Shown here in pieces: positions 37,262 to 49,117 of a stretch of 64,000 nucleotides of DNA. Each line of letters opens with the position of its first letter. Within the stretch, counting starts at the first letter, position 1. Both the position numbers and the translations under genes were made by a program. The stretch is taken from assembly GCF_003711515.1 (NCBI RefSeq), contig NW_021167081.1, positions 806,001-870,000 of the forward strand, in the 5' to 3' direction. The stretch is from Sodiomyces alkalinus F11. Taxonomy: Eukaryota > Ascomycota > Sordariomycetes > Glomerellales > Plectosphaerellaceae. The notes under the pieces were generated by a model. The model had not been told where the DNA came from. It was given only the letters and a program-made list of their open reading frames with translations, and ran no database searches.

Positions 37262-39325
37262 CTTGACGGTGTTGAAATTTGAGGTGTTTATTTTGCCATA
37301 TCAGGATCGCGCTCTAGTCGCAATCTAGCAGTCCGCTAACATTGTGGTGGACCGGTGGGTTTGAAGGGCGGTATAGTTTAGAACTGAAGAGAGTTCTAAT
37401 CGCAGAATTGAATGTTTTGTTCCTGTTTGCCAATTACCTAGGTAGGAGAAGCCAATCGATCGTCAGTCACAGAGACAAAGAGGTACCTGTGAGCAATGCC
37501 GAGATTTCGCCTACGGAGTACATTCGAGACACCTCGTCTGCCAGAGCCGTCAAGTTCAAGGTAAGGTAGGTTGTGTATCCGTAAAATCAAGATGGGGCGG
37601 CTAGTGCCCCAGCCTACGAGTTAGGTGCTCAGTAAAAGCAAGGGCAAAATACCACTAAAAACACCATGATTGTCATCTGTTGACATCATGTTCCCGGGAG
37701 AACATGGACTCACTGTGTTCGAGGATGGCACTCTCTCGGCATACTGTGAGGTACGCACCTACGAATAGCTTCCACGTCGTCTTCTGCGGCAGAGAACCGG
37801 GTAAACACGCGAACGGAACGAGGCGGGACTTCAGGCGTCTTCCATCCGGAGCCGCGTAATGTATGTTGGCGGGAAGAGAGAAAGAGGGGAAGAGGGGAAG
37901 AACGGCCGAGGGATTGGAAGTACGGAGGTGTTTGATACAGCAATTTTATGGGCGGATAATAAGAAGTAGGTAAACAATTAGGTAGGTGCAGGCACAGCAA
38001 CAGCAGCACCAACTGGATCCTTGGCTACCTTATACGTACGTCTCGTATCGATATATTCGTCAGTGTTGAGCAAAGTCGGACGAAGAGACTTTTGATGACG
38101 AAAGTGGAAGGCGAATGGGGCATTCGCTTTTCATTCTCAAGTACAACGTAATTATCCATGACCCTCCATTTCTGTCTTGCCAAGTGTTCCCCATCCTCCG
38201 ATCCCGCCTACCACCTTGTCACATTGGAGATGCTACGGAGCACAGTGAGACTAGCGGGTCGGGGGCCAGTTTCCGTAGGACCCCTTATGATGGAGAGTAC
38301 GAGTACATACTAGTACTAATAAATGACACTTCGTAGTTGCCAGGCAGGCCACCACAACACACACAACTCACACCTCTGTCTGGGCGCAAGCCAACGTAGC
38401 AACACGGGCTGAAAGTACTGATATGTACTTGTTCCCCCTAGCCCCGCAAATGGCCTCGCGTTCCTAGAGCGGCGCAGTGTCCCCCACCAGCAGAGGCACC
38501 CGGGTCCCCTTCACTTTGTTGGTTGGTCTCTGCTTCCCGCCACCTTCCCCCCAGATCGTCTTTGGTCGCACCCAGTTTGCTGGGACTCGAAGAACAAAAC
38601 GACCACCGTTATCAAAGCCACTTCGAGCCCCCCTTTATCATTCTTTACGTTGAATTCTCCTCCCACCTCGCTATCACTACCCAAATTCGTTCGTATTTAC
38701 TTTCGCTTCTTTTATTTGTCCTATTCTGACGTGGAATTCCTTTCCGTATTCTTTTCCTTTGTTCTTGCCAAAAGTCCACGCACGCAACATCGAGTCGTCT
38801 TCGTCTGCCCCCCTCCCTCCGATATCCTCACATTGACGCCCTTCCTCACTTCTCGACCTGGGCCCCGAGATCTTCCTTCACGACCCCGAGAATTAGACAA
38901 TTGCCATCCCATTCTCTTTGCCCCGACCAGACGACCAATTGCTGAAGTCATTTGGCACTACCTAGCTCTGGGTTCTTTCTGTACATGCTGTTCAGGGGCC
39001 GGTACCTTGTAGCATACGACATCCTTTGTTTCTCAGGGAAAATTGGCCTTTATCTGGCGCCGCACGCTGTACTTCATGACATGAGTCTCCGTACTTAGAT
39101 TCTCTCGTCCATCTGCCAACCTACGCCGACCCTTCCAACGAGCTCAACACTTCAGCGACACTCGAAGCCAGGATCGATACCCATGCCGACACTCACCCAC
39201 GAGCCCCATCTCTCGCTTTCTCCACGGCCGTTCCACGACGAAGTGTATCATCGGAACAGACTCGTATTAAGAGACAGCCTTCGGGAGCCTAACTTGGGCC
39301 AGGTTCCCCGCTCACCGCCTCAGCC
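37262..39325. other. intergenic region and long 5' leader
   Basis: About 2 kb without a recognisable gene. From about 38510 onward it is strongly pyrimidine-rich, consistent with a promoter and leader for the gene starting at 39326. Confidence 0.45.
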
Positions 39326-40681
39326 ATGTCTATCCTCGTGGCCATTCAGTCGGCCATCTTCTACTACGTGGCTTGCACGCCATGCAACGAATCGAGAGCG
39401 CGGCACAAGGCGAAGCATCAAGCAAAGAAAGACCGCCACGAGATGATGCGGATTCAGATGGAGCAGCCCGAACGGTACCCGCACCCGTTACCTTTCCACA
39501 CAAACCCATATTGGCAGGAGGAGATTGATATCGGCCCCCGCCCCCCAAAGAAGACACACAACAAGAACACGAGCCAAAGAGCTCTAAACAGCGCCAGCAC
39601 GGTGAGGAACAGCACTTCTGCCAGCTTGGCCCATACCAATACCAGCTCCAATCGCGACCACAGCATCTCCCTCACGAGCCCGACATTATCGCCGGTGGAA
39701 CCTCCCACTCCTATAACAGAAGAAGTTTGGAACAAGGAGAGGTATCAACGTGAGGACGAAGAGCTCTGGGGACATGATTTATCCAAGATGCGCCACAGGC
39801 TCGTGGACAACATCGTCAAGGCAGGAAACTCGGCGGGCCGCATAATCAAAGCTGAGCTGGGCACGAAGAAGCAGGTCACCGAGGAGGATCGCACAGACTT
39901 CTATCTCACGCCGAAAAACCCGCCCGTCAATGACTACCACCCACCAATCGTGGGAAGCGCCCCCGTACACAAAAACGCTCTTCAATGGATGCTGCAACCG
40001 CCGCCGCCTGCTAAACTCATGGAAGGTCGAGTCCCCGTGAGCCGGCTTCGCAGCGTCAACAGCATGGCGGGCAGGGCCGGTCCGGATCACAGAGCCAATA
40101 GAGCCAGCCAGGTCAACAAGACGAACCCGCCTCAGCAGGATGGGATCACCGGAGAGTCGCAAGGGGGCAAGGGGCACCGTGAAGAGGCGGATCTACACAT
40201 GCACGAGGACCTATCCGAGTCTGAACTGATCGAGGTGCTCATCGGTAGGAGGTCACGGCGAGCCACCGTCTCTAGTCGGGGTCGGAGGCTATCGTTGGAG
40301 TCTGACCTATACTCGGAGACCGACACCGAGGCTGTGCTCCATTCTCGTGTGACATCTGGGTTTTGGGAGCTTCACGGTCTCAACGGCACCGGCCATGAGA
40401 CCCCTACATTACATCCCAGCTACTCTCTCGCCCCGACCAAGGGGTCATCGCCGCGTCGGATACAACGCATCAAGCTAGGGCCAATAAGAGCCTCGCTGGA
40501 CAATGCGATCGGGAGGACAAGGCCGACCATGCCGGGCAGTGAGTCTGACACACCTACACCGAGTCCATCGTCACCGACGCCAAAAAAGCATGTGCCCTTG
40601 GCAACTTCCACGAAAGGCCCTCCAGACCTGAGCGCCTTCCATCCCAAGAACGTGAATGCACCAGTGCCAGCCGAGTCTTGA
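39326..40681 (+). CDS. Hypothetical Ser/Pro-rich protein with hydrophobic N-terminus
   Basis: Single-exon frame of 451 aa; no named family recognised. The N-terminus MSILVAIQSAIFYYVACTPCN is hydrophobic with two cysteines close to its end. That could act as a short membrane anchor or lipidation site, but it is not a clean signal peptide. A highly basic stretch follows (ESRARHKAKHQAKKDRHE). PYWQEEIDIGPRPPKK at about residues 60-75 and the block around VWNKERYQREDEELWGHDLSKMRHRL (about 133-160) look like ordered, conserved islands. The second half is Ser/Thr/Pro/Arg-rich and apparently disordered. Good codon periodicity and a clean ATG context support coding. Confidence 0.75.
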   Translation: MSILVAIQSAIFYYVACTPCNESRARHKAKHQAKKDRHEMMRIQMEQPERYPHPLPFHTNPYWQEEIDIGPRPPKKTHNKNTSQRALNSASTVRNSTSASLAHTNTSSNRDHSISLTSPTLSPVEPPTPITEEVWNKERYQREDEELWGHDLSKMRHRLVDNIVKAGNSAGRIIKAELGTKKQVTEEDRTDFYLTPKNPPVNDYHPPIVGSAPVHKNALQWMLQPPPPAKLMEGRVPVSRLRSVNSMAGRAGPDHRANRASQVNKTNPPQQDGITGESQGGKGHREEADLHMHEDLSESELIEVLIGRRSRRATVSSRGRRLSLESDLYSETDTEAVLHSRVTSGFWELHGLNGTGHETPTLHPSYSLAPTKGSSPRRIQRIKLGPIRASLDNAIGRTRPTMPGSESDTPTPSPSSPTPKKHVPLATSTKGPPDLSAFHPKNVNAPVPAES

Positions 40682-41413
40682 CGGGGGCTGGGTTGCTTAG
40701 AGCCTGGGAGGAATACTGGTCCCTAGTATTTGTCTTTTCCGATATTCGACATCATCACTGTATTTGTCGCCGAGAGCATAGCGTCTGTGTTTTGTTGCTC
40801 CAGTCACTGTGGTTCTGGATTCTGGGTCGGGCGCCGGCATTGGTTACGTGTTTTCTTCTGAAGAACCTGGCGAGATGCGCTGGAAGTTGGGGCGTATGAA
40901 GGATAGGCGTTTTAGGATATTTGAGATTCCAAGGCAAAAAGGGAAGTCCCGTATAGCGACTCTCTATGCAGTATCCTTCTTCACACCGACACAGGGGATT
41001 CCATTACGTGGTTATGGGGGAGAGACCGGAGCAACCCCCCTCGAACCATCCATCGGTGCACTCGTTCATTCCAGCCCCTTTCTTTTTGCATTGTTGTATT
41101 TCTCCTTCTGAATGAGATTAGTATGCAATAGCAGCATATTCTATAAAGTCTGCAAGCGTGGTGTTGAGTATCGTGCCATCAGAGGAGAGTGTAGTTCGAA
41201 TCTTGAACATCTAGAGGTGGTTAAAGAGCTCTCAATTTCTGTCCTTGGGATTTTACGTTCTTCTCGCCATCCCATAAGCTTAGCATATCCGCTGGCTTTG
41301 CCTCCGTGGGACTCCCCAACGCCGTAAACACACCATAATCTTTGAAGTAGGTATCATGCCCGTAGTACGACCATTTCCCAATCCAGCAAAAGCGAGTCAA
41401 CACCAGTCGTCAA
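40682..41413. other. convergent intergenic region
   Basis: 3' flanks of two converging genes. No gene or RNA recognised. Confidence 0.45.
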
Positions 41414-42271
41414 TTACAAATGCAATCCCCCCTCTTGGTTCGTGTCGTTGCCATAATCATCATCATCAACTCCCATCCGACGTATTTGTTCTTCTACCGC
41501 CCCCCGCAACTGCTCGTCGGTCAACGTGCCGCCTGTAGGAGCAGCGTTGCTTGCCGAGACGGAGTAACCCTCGGTATCGTTATTGCTACCGACGTTGCCG
41601 CCGCTGCCGCCGCTAGGAGCCTCGCCCTCCTGTCGTTGGCGGGGTACTTCGTCGTAGAGGAGCACACCGTTGCGAATGACACCAGTTTGGAAAGTCCCGT
41701 CGCTCCACGCGGGGTGCCTCGCCGGCGCGCCGTCTTCTCGCTGCCGACTCTCGCTCGTGTTCCCTCCTCCCGTAGACCTCCCGCGCCCGGTAGCAATGCG
41801 GTCCTCCTCTTCCAGGGCAGCGGCCAAGCCGTTGGGACGTCCGGGGGCGTGGTGATTCGCGGTGGGGGGTTCCGCGTTGGCCTCTGGACCAGAAGAAGAA
41901 GCAGCAGCAGCAGGATCGTCTTCTTCGTCTTTGGCAGCGACCACGTCGAACTCGCGCCACGAGAGGCCCCGTGTTTCGATCTCGGTGCGGATCAGGAGGA
42001 CCCTCTCGTTCATGCGGTCGATGACGCCTTCGTTCTCGCGGATTGCGTCGGCGCAGTCGGGGTCCGGAACGCCTGGTTCGCCTCCTACGACGGTCTCGGT
42101 GCCCATGGCGAAGGGTAGGAGCTGGATGTTGGACGTGCGCAGATGGGAGATGGAGTTGCGGATTTCAAGGAGCTTGAGGTGGAGGGTGGAGATGGAGAGT
42201 TCGGCAAGAGCGGCCGCGAAACGGTCGGGGGAGATGGGAGTTGTGTCTGCTGTTGTCGCGGGTCGTGACAT
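41414..42271 (-). CDS. TMA17/ADC17-like proteasome assembly chaperone
   Basis: 285 aa from the ATG at 42271 (MSRPATTAD). The frame stays open upstream into sequence without family resemblance, so the internal ATG is chosen. The N-terminal region (about residues 14-100) has the Tma17 pattern: a helix with LHLKLLEIRNSISHLRTSN, a linker, then AIRENEGVIDRMNERVLLI. Family knowledge: yeast Tma17/Adc17 binds Rpt6 and Rpt3 and assists 19S ATPase-ring assembly under stress. The C-terminal two thirds is low-complexity (Ala/Ser/Gly-rich, acidic end) and much longer than in yeast (about 150 aa in total). Assignment rests on the helical pair only. The gene diverges from the rhomboid gene with 532 bp between starts. 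Confidence 0.72.
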   Translation of the reverse strand: MSRPATTADTTPISPDRFAAALAELSISTLHLKLLEIRNSISHLRTSNIQLLPFAMGTETVVGGEPGVPDPDCADAIRENEGVIDRMNERVLLIRTEIETRGLSWREFDVVAAKDEEDDPAAAASSSGPEANAEPPTANHHAPGRPNGLAAALEEEDRIATGRGRSTGGGNTSESRQREDGAPARHPAWSDGTFQTGVIRNGVLLYDEVPRQRQEGEAPSGGSGGNVGSNNDTEGYSVSASNAAPTGGTLTDEQLRGAVEEQIRRMGVDDDDYGNDTNQEGGLHL

Positions 42272-42803
42272 CTTGTCGGCCGCCAGCTTTGGGAGTACGA
42301 GAGATAGGGGACTGAAGAGGAAAAGGAAGGGAAGGTGGTGCAGATGAGAGTAGAGGGGAGTAGGAAGTCTGGACGACTGTCGAAATGTCTGTAGAAGTTG
42401 ACTTGTTGAATATTTAATGCAAGATGAGTAGTCACGTACTCTCTCCTTCAGCACTGAATGGAAAGCATTAGAAGCAGAAAGGTCAGTGGTGGCGGAAGTG
42501 GGAAACGCATCTTTTTTTCGACAATAGAGGGGTTCATCATAGCTCAAGGGACGCGTTGACCGAAGGGTTGCCTTTTGTGGGGTAAGCAGTTGGAAGCTCC
42601 CGGCGGTGATAGATAGATAAGATAAGCCGGATGTACCACCGAAGGTAATTATGGAACGACGCCGAACGAGAAGAAATTCATGACGCTCTTCCGACTCGAG
42701 ATCCCCACACCTCCTAAGCTTCACTCAAGAAACGACGACAATTGGATCCGCCTCACATCCCGAGGATTCAGGAGTCGGTGTCATGAGGTGAATCCCAAGA
42801 GCT
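42272..42803. promoter_or_regulatory. shared upstream region of the TMA17-like and rhomboid genes
   Basis: 532-bp divergent spacer. Promoter activity is inferred from orientation; no specific site identified. Confidence 0.4.
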
Positions 42804-44396
42804 ATGGCCATGAATGTCCCATTGGGTCTCGTCCCATCGCGGACTGTCTTCCACCTGGGACTCCGGGGGATGCGACGCCGGTCTGCCGCCCTCTGCATCG
42901 CGAACCGTCTGCTGTCGACATCATGCATCACACCGAAAACCCCATTACCGAGACGTTCTAATCCAGCTTTATCATGGCCGGGGCTTTCGCGCCATCCGTG
43001 CTCTCCCTGGCATCATCGCTATTCGACCGGACCTGCCCTTATCCTCGACCGCTATGAAGATCTCCCAGACAATTACACAGACAAGGAGGGTCTGTCGTTT
43101 AGGCAATTTGACTTGACGGATGCCGAAGTCAAAAGGATATTTGGCCCGCGGATTAAGGGGACGAACGCCAACCGGTTGCTTAGGATATTACACGGGAGAC
43201 GTGTCGCTGGAACGTTATCTGACCCATCCTTCCACGTCAACACGGCGCAGTTCACCCAGCAGGATAAAGATAGAGCATTAGAATATCTACGGAAAACCGT
43301 CCCCGTCGACGAGGTGCTCAATGCCGGATTGAGGGCAGAGGACGAGCTTCGGGAGTTGGAGCGTGAGGCGCAGGCCGAGCTTGAAGGGGTATCCGACACC
43401 GCAGCGAGCGATCCCGACGTTCCCAAGCCCAACCCCGTCTACGGAGAGAGCGCGATCGACAGGATACGTGCTGAGAACATAGCCAAACGCCGGGAGCAAG
43501 AGCGCCTCGAGGCACTGGAACGTGAAGAACGCGAGAAAGCCAACCCGGGACCTCTCGCGAAGCTATCCGACCGGCCTCGGGAGATCTCTCCGCGCATGCA
43601 AAAGTGGATGGACCAAGCCACGTCCGACATGAAAGAGCCGCCCAAGATGACACACTGTGAGCGGCTCCTGCCAGGGACCGTTGTGGTCTTTATCTTCGTC
43701 GCCGCCGCCGCCGGCTTTGCCGCCCTCTACACCCCGCCGTCAGACAGGGACCGGCTCTTCCCCGAGGTGTCCGCCGGGACGGCGACCATAGCCAGCCTGA
43801 TCGCCCTTAACGCGGGCGTCTGGTTCCTGTGGCGCATCCCGCCCCTGTGGAAGGTGCTGAACCGCTACTTCGTCCTGGTCCACGGCCTGCCGCGCGCCTC
43901 CTCGCTCGTCTTCTCGACCTTCAGCCACAGCGAGTTCACCCACCTCGTCGCCAACATGGCCGGGCTGTACCTCTTCGGCACCCTGCTGCACGAGGACGTC
44001 GGGCGCGGGAACTTCCTCGCCATCTACCTCGCCTCCGGCGCGCTGGGCGCCCTGGGGAGCCTGTGGCTGCTCACGCTGCGCGGCAGGCTCATGTACTCGA
44101 CGCTCGGTGCCTCGGGCGCCGTGTACGGCATCATGGGGGCCTACTTTTGGCGGTACCGCTTCGAGAACTTCAGGATCCTCGGCTTCCCTCCCGAACCGCT
44201 GGCGGGTCCTCAGGGCCTGGGCCTTCTCGGGCTGATTGTAGGCCTGCATATCTGGGGGCTGTTGCGGCCGGGTAAGATGACCATGGACCTGACGGCGCAT
44301 ATGGTGGGCATGGCGACGGGCATTTTTGGTGCACATCTGATCGAGTCGAGGCAATCGGGGGGAGGCAAAACAGGATGGCCTCGTCGAGCACGATGA
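42804..44396 (+). CDS. Mitochondrial rhomboid protease (PCP1/RBD1-like)
   Basis: 530 aa, single exon, start ATG at 42804 (MAMNVPLG). The first ~75 residues are Arg/Ser-rich, a likely mitochondrial presequence. A long charged linker (about 80-285) precedes the membrane part. Hydrophobic helices begin with LPGTVVVFIFVAAAAGF. Rhomboid hallmarks follow: FSTFSHSEFTHLVANMAGLYLFG (the HxxxN region), the nucleophile in GASGAVYGIMGAY (Ser near 437), and the catalytic His in TAHMVGMATG (near 499). Family knowledge: Pcp1/Rbd1 is the inner-membrane protease that processes Mgm1 (OPA1) and Ccp1, controlling mitochondrial fusion. All catalytic residues are present. Confidence 0.92.
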   Translation: MAMNVPLGLVPSRTVFHLGLRGMRRRSAALCIANRLLSTSCITPKTPLPRRSNPALSWPGLSRHPCSPWHHRYSTGPALILDRYEDLPDNYTDKEGLSFRQFDLTDAEVKRIFGPRIKGTNANRLLRILHGRRVAGTLSDPSFHVNTAQFTQQDKDRALEYLRKTVPVDEVLNAGLRAEDELRELEREAQAELEGVSDTAASDPDVPKPNPVYGESAIDRIRAENIAKRREQERLEALEREEREKANPGPLAKLSDRPREISPRMQKWMDQATSDMKEPPKMTHCERLLPGTVVVFIFVAAAAGFAALYTPPSDRDRLFPEVSAGTATIASLIALNAGVWFLWRIPPLWKVLNRYFVLVHGLPRASSLVFSTFSHSEFTHLVANMAGLYLFGTLLHEDVGRGNFLAIYLASGALGALGSLWLLTLRGRLMYSTLGASGAVYGIMGAYFWRYRFENFRILGFPPEPLAGPQGLGLLGLIVGLHIWGLLRPGKMTMDLTAHMVGMATGIFGAHLIESRQSGGGKTGWPRRAR

Positions 44397-46576
44397 CTCC
44401 ATCCATGCCGGGGCAGGCCAGAGCGGATCTCGATCACGATATTCCCCATGTGAGATTTCCATCCTGTAAATGTACAATATTCTCATGATAGGGCGAGAAC
44501 CATGTAAGCATATCCATTTATATTGTACGAGCAGCATTTGTTTGGAGAATAAGAGGCCTTTCAATCTAGGCTCAGTATAAAGTCAATGCCAATCACCTAA
44601 CCAGAGAGACATCGTTAACATTCAGAAGCCTCAGTCGTTCCGTACACCGTCTATATTCAGCCCCTTTTCTGGCCTACGACATGAGGACTCCTGGTCTTCG
44701 TTACATATGTTGTGTCGGTTGGTCATATGCTATGCAAGAAATGTCCGCCGTACTAGAATGAGTGGCGAGGAGTCCCGCGTTCTCCGAGAAACGGGATACG
44801 AGGTCAAAGAGATGGTTAGCCGAACACACAGTACAACCAAAACATTAGGCAAAGATAAATCATGCACCAGGAGGGCCTGTATGCGTTACGTTTCAACAAC
44901 TCGGGTGTTATCTTGTCTTGGGCGTTCTTGGGCGTTTTTACTGTACCAAGCTGAGGACGAGTCGGGGAGGACGATGCGGCTGAAGGGTTCGCATGAGCTT
45001 AGGCCGGTCGCGTCAGCTCACGTCTCGAGTCCTGTCAGAAATTCAGGTACACACTATCATGGTCGCATTCGCTGATGCTTGCGAATGTGTTCCCCTGCGT
45101 CGGGATGCGAAGCAACTTTGAGTGACATGGGAAAAACACTGCGGCTCCCCATGGGAGTTGAGGCTTCGTCCCATGTTCTTCGCCAAATGATTCAGAAGCT
45201 CTACTACTAGTTGTTACAATGGCAGTGGAACCGTCTCTAGCACAAACCAGTGCGAGATGCGATGGAACGATATAAGGCCGCAGGCCTTTCTGCAGGGACC
45301 ACCACGTGGTACTACGTTGAGAAGGGGGGATGACAAGAACACCAGGAAGCGATTTGGGAGGAATAGTGCAACGGCAAAGGGGACGAGGGGTAATCGCTGG
45401 TCGCGGTGCAACCAACCGCCGACCGATCAACGAACCAGGGGCATGGGAAGGATTGCGGACGCACTCGCATGTACGAAGTAGGCTGAGAGCTTCATGGTGG
45501 GAAAACAAGGGTCGTGACGAACTCCTCGTTGGGTATCATATTGACCCGAGCGAGTCCTCCTCGTCTTACGACCATTTCGCCATGTCGCCTCTGCCCTGGC
45601 TGCAAACCAGACTAGGAGAACGCGAGCCTGTGTGATAAGAAGTAACGATGACCGGAGAGTCGCAAAGGCGTAGCCCATCGGGCCTAGTGATGCAAGGCAT
45701 CGGACAAAGGACTGATTATGATTACACGACACAGGGCAGCTCTCCTCGTCCGAGTAATTACGATGTAAGCATGTGAGCTGGGCGACCTTGGGTCAGTTGG
45801 TTGGTCAGTGAAAACAATGGCTCACTGATGGACAGAGGGAGACACTGAAAAGAGCCACCGAGGAAGAGGGGGGAACACATGCGTCTGCCCCTGAGCACCG
45901 TCTCGTCCACTGTCGACAATGCAACGACACGATGCAACCCTAGGATCGAATTTGGTCCCCTCAAAGTTGAAGCCATGCCACTAGGTGGTTGGCTAATCAT
46001 CTGCAAGCCCCAACTTGATATATGTATGCAGGAAAACGGCCAAGTATTGGTTTTCGATTCGCCTACTGCTGCACAAGAGCAGCTAAGAACGGAGCGGTCG
46101 AGCCCGAGGCGCTGGTTTCCCTCGTCGGGTACGCCGTACGACCGTAAACGACCGCACGACTGTACTCCGTACCAAAGCAGCTATCCTATCCGGCTATTAG
46201 TTAGCAATATCTGTCAGGTCCCGGGCGGATGAAGGAGCCCATGTCGGGTGTTAATAACGTCGGAATCAAATCCTACGTATTCCGCACGTCTTCACCCCGC
46301 ATATGAGAGACGTTCACCTCATGGGGATTCCGGTTGGATCTGTTTGTGTGTTCGGAATCGTGTAATTATGTTAGTGAGAGGGACTTCGATAATCCTGAGA
46401 TGTTTACCTTTGTTTCGGGTTCAGGTCCACGTATGCAGACAGTGCCCGAGCCGTCGTCAAACTGCCATATACAAAGTGCAAAGAACAATGAATCGGTTCC
46501 CGAGTCCGTTTTTCGGAAGCGAGGTATTACGAAATATGCCGTACAACGTACAAAGTTGCACCGCATACGGAGTAGT

Positions 46577-46577
<1 letters not shown>

Positions 46578-46608
<31 letters not shown>
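46578..46608. repeat. CAG triplet microsatellite
   Basis: About ten uninterrupted GCA/CAG units in non-coding DNA. Confidence 0.9.
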
Positions 46609-46610
<2 letters not shown>

Positions 46611-48270
46611 ACAGGCTCGGCGGCCGGGCCAACTCGTCGTCCTCCCGCCGGTGGCTCAGATTGATCCGGGGCTCACGGATCAGAAAGACGCCCGGTTTTA
46701 CCATCCTGGGTTGGGTTGCGATGTTAGCGTCATGTCAGTCATGCCAGGGGACGAGGGAAGGAGGGTCGAGGCGGTAGAACATTGGTCGAGGGAGAAGTGT
46801 AACGTACGCCCCCTGGTATGCAGCCCACTTGTGGTTCTCTTCCCTATTTCTCTTTATTTTGTACGCGGGATAGAAGCATTCCCCCTCGAGTGGGTTGATA
46901 TCCGATCTTGTGGCGTTCCTTTTATTATCGAGAAACAAGAAACGATGGATTGTTACGAAGACGAAGTATAAGCTACCTAGGTACTTACATCGTATGAAGT
47001 ACCTTAGGTAAGGTACGGTCCGGTTCCGTTGCAACCACGTCCGGTATCGTAGGTACCTGTTTCATACCTTACATAAGGTACGTGCTAATTTACCTGTTCG
47101 CACATCGACCCCGGACTGGTTCGACAAACCCCGACAATTGATCCATCGTGGTTCTAGTTCCAGTTCTCGACGACCGACAGTGACGTCGATTACTAGCCCA
47201 CTCTTTAGGCATATTCTCTTAGCCCACAAACAGTATCCGTACTCCGTACTTTGTCGGTGCAAAGTGGACACGGATCAGTAGGTACATACAACGTACAAGG
47301 TATTGATATCCTTACCTTATAGGTACAGATCTGGTGGCGGGACCTGTCACGCATACAACGCACAACGTACGTGTACAGAACGAATCCCCAGCCTCCACTG
47401 ACAGGGAATTGGATGGACCAGGGGATGGAGATTGTGCACCAGCAAAAGGAAAAGAGCTTCAACGCTGAAAGAATTAGCCGAGACAACGGAGTAAGACCCT
47501 TTTTTCGTTATTTAATACAACGTAGTTCCGCTGGTTCTGTTCTGGTAGTACGGAGTAGAGGAAATCAAACAACTAAGCAAGGTACGAAGTGCTTGGCCGG
47601 GTTCAGGGTGCGAAGAAGGTGAAAAAAATGTTCGACTTCTTTACCTGCGATCCCCCGGCCAGGTCACCTCGTGCCTCAGGTACGGAATATGAGAAACGGA
47701 AGCGCCTGTAGGTTTTATTCGTAGGTAAAAGGGAATACCGAGGAACTATAACCACTCGGTCTCTGTTTATTCTTGGGCGCTTCATCCGTTCTCCCTCCCT
47801 CCCTCCCTTCTTTCGCCCCACGAAAGTCTTCTTCTTCCCCGCAAACTTTCTCCATCCTCCCATCGGGAATTATCGTTTCTTTTTCTTTGCTACATTCCCC
47901 AACCTTCTTTTTTCTCCGCACCAGTTGTTCGCACCAGTCTCTCTAGTACCCCCATACGCTTATCTGTGTGTAAGACACCGGGTGTGTCGGGGAGTCTGAG
48001 AAGGAACAAACGAAGTACGAAGTTATCATTCTCGTCCTCCATGTCAACATTATTCGACTGATCCGAGACCAGCTTCCCGAGAGAGGAATCGGACGTGTCT
48101 TTTGTCGAACGTTTCTCACCTCGACCAGTCCAGCGAACACGAACGAAATCACTTGTAACCACATTTCTTCACGGGCACGCACGGCCATATTATTCTTGTG
48201 TCCATTTTCGTCATCCCAGCTTCGCCATTCCCGAATTGAGCGAGTCCCGTCGAGTCAAATCAAACCGAGT

Positions 48271-48360
48271 CTCATCTCATCTCGTCTCGTCTCGTCTCGT
48301 CTCGTCTCATCTCATCTCATCTCATCTCATCTCGTCTCGTCTCGTCTCATCTCGTCTCAC
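48271..48360. repeat. CTC(A/G)T pentanucleotide tandem array
   Basis: Eighteen consecutive 5-bp units. The fourth base alternates in blocks between A and G, which gives the array a coarser block structure. Confidence 0.92.
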
Positions 48361-49117
48361 CTCAGCGACTCTTCGCATTATTAGATGATTGGGTGGTGAA
48401 GAATCGGTTCTCGGAGCTCCCGCCGCTCTGGACGATACTACGTACCTTAAAGTACGGACTTGCGTATCACGGGACGTACCTACGGATTTGCTTACGTTGT
48501 ACGCAGTACCCTAGGTACCCATTTCGCCGTTGGTCTGTTGTGGTGGAACTCACAGGCAGGACACAGCCCACCTCCTCCTTCCTGGCAAAGGCCCGAGTTG
48601 CGAATTCAGCTCCGGTATCATCGGGCATCGCCTGATGCGGTGTCCCGACATTCCGTCCATTCAGCATTCAGGACCGAACAGCAATCGAACAACCCGTCAT
48701 TCCAGAGTACCTTACTAATTACCTTACCTGACCCCTTCTTTCATTTCGCTGTTTCTTCCTTCGGGCCCCTCCTGTTGCGCTACTGCGCGGGTACGCCAGC
48801 CAACCGGACCCCTGTCCACGTCGTTCTCCATCGTCCCTACGGAGTAGAGGCGACTGGCCCGTCTTTTCTGTCCCTCTCTTGTCCTGTTCTGGAACCTCCC
48901 CCCCTTTTCCCTTTTTTTCTTTGCCTTACACAGTATCCCTCCGTACGATTACGCCTTACGTGTTGGCTTGGTTGACTTCCGCCCACCCCTGGTCCTTGGC
49001 AAATTGGATCCCCTGTCCCGCCTTTAACCCCATTCCATTCGAAACCCCCTTCCTTACCTGCTGTTTTCGTTCTGTCAGACTTGGCCATCTACTACCATCG
49101 GGGGTGTTGCCGATGCC

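Larger units (their letters stand above)
44397..49117. other. 4.7-kb gene-poor island
   Basis: No protein family or RNA gene recognised. Open frames (for example the minus-strand frame at 45035-45508) are unlike any family I know. The right part is dense in short palindromic motifs: TACTCCGTA or its complement at 46163, 46566, 47240, 47549 and 48838, and CCTAAGGTACC-like runs at about 46975-47080. A CAG tract and a pentanucleotide array are listed separately. This may be the long upstream region of the mucin-like gene. Confidence 0.5.

Noticed and set aside
45035..45508. 157-codon minus-strand frame in the second gene-poor island
   Set aside because: No recognisable family, no convincing start context, and several overlapping frames of similar length on the other strand.
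48250..48366. Possible CRISPR-like or spacer-repeat array
   Set aside because: Contiguous 5-bp units without spacers in a eukaryotic genome: a microsatellite, not a CRISPR.
48196..48388. Open frames across the pentanucleotide array (Ser/His/Leu repeats)
   Set aside because: These are translations of a simple tandem repeat, open in several frames for that reason only.
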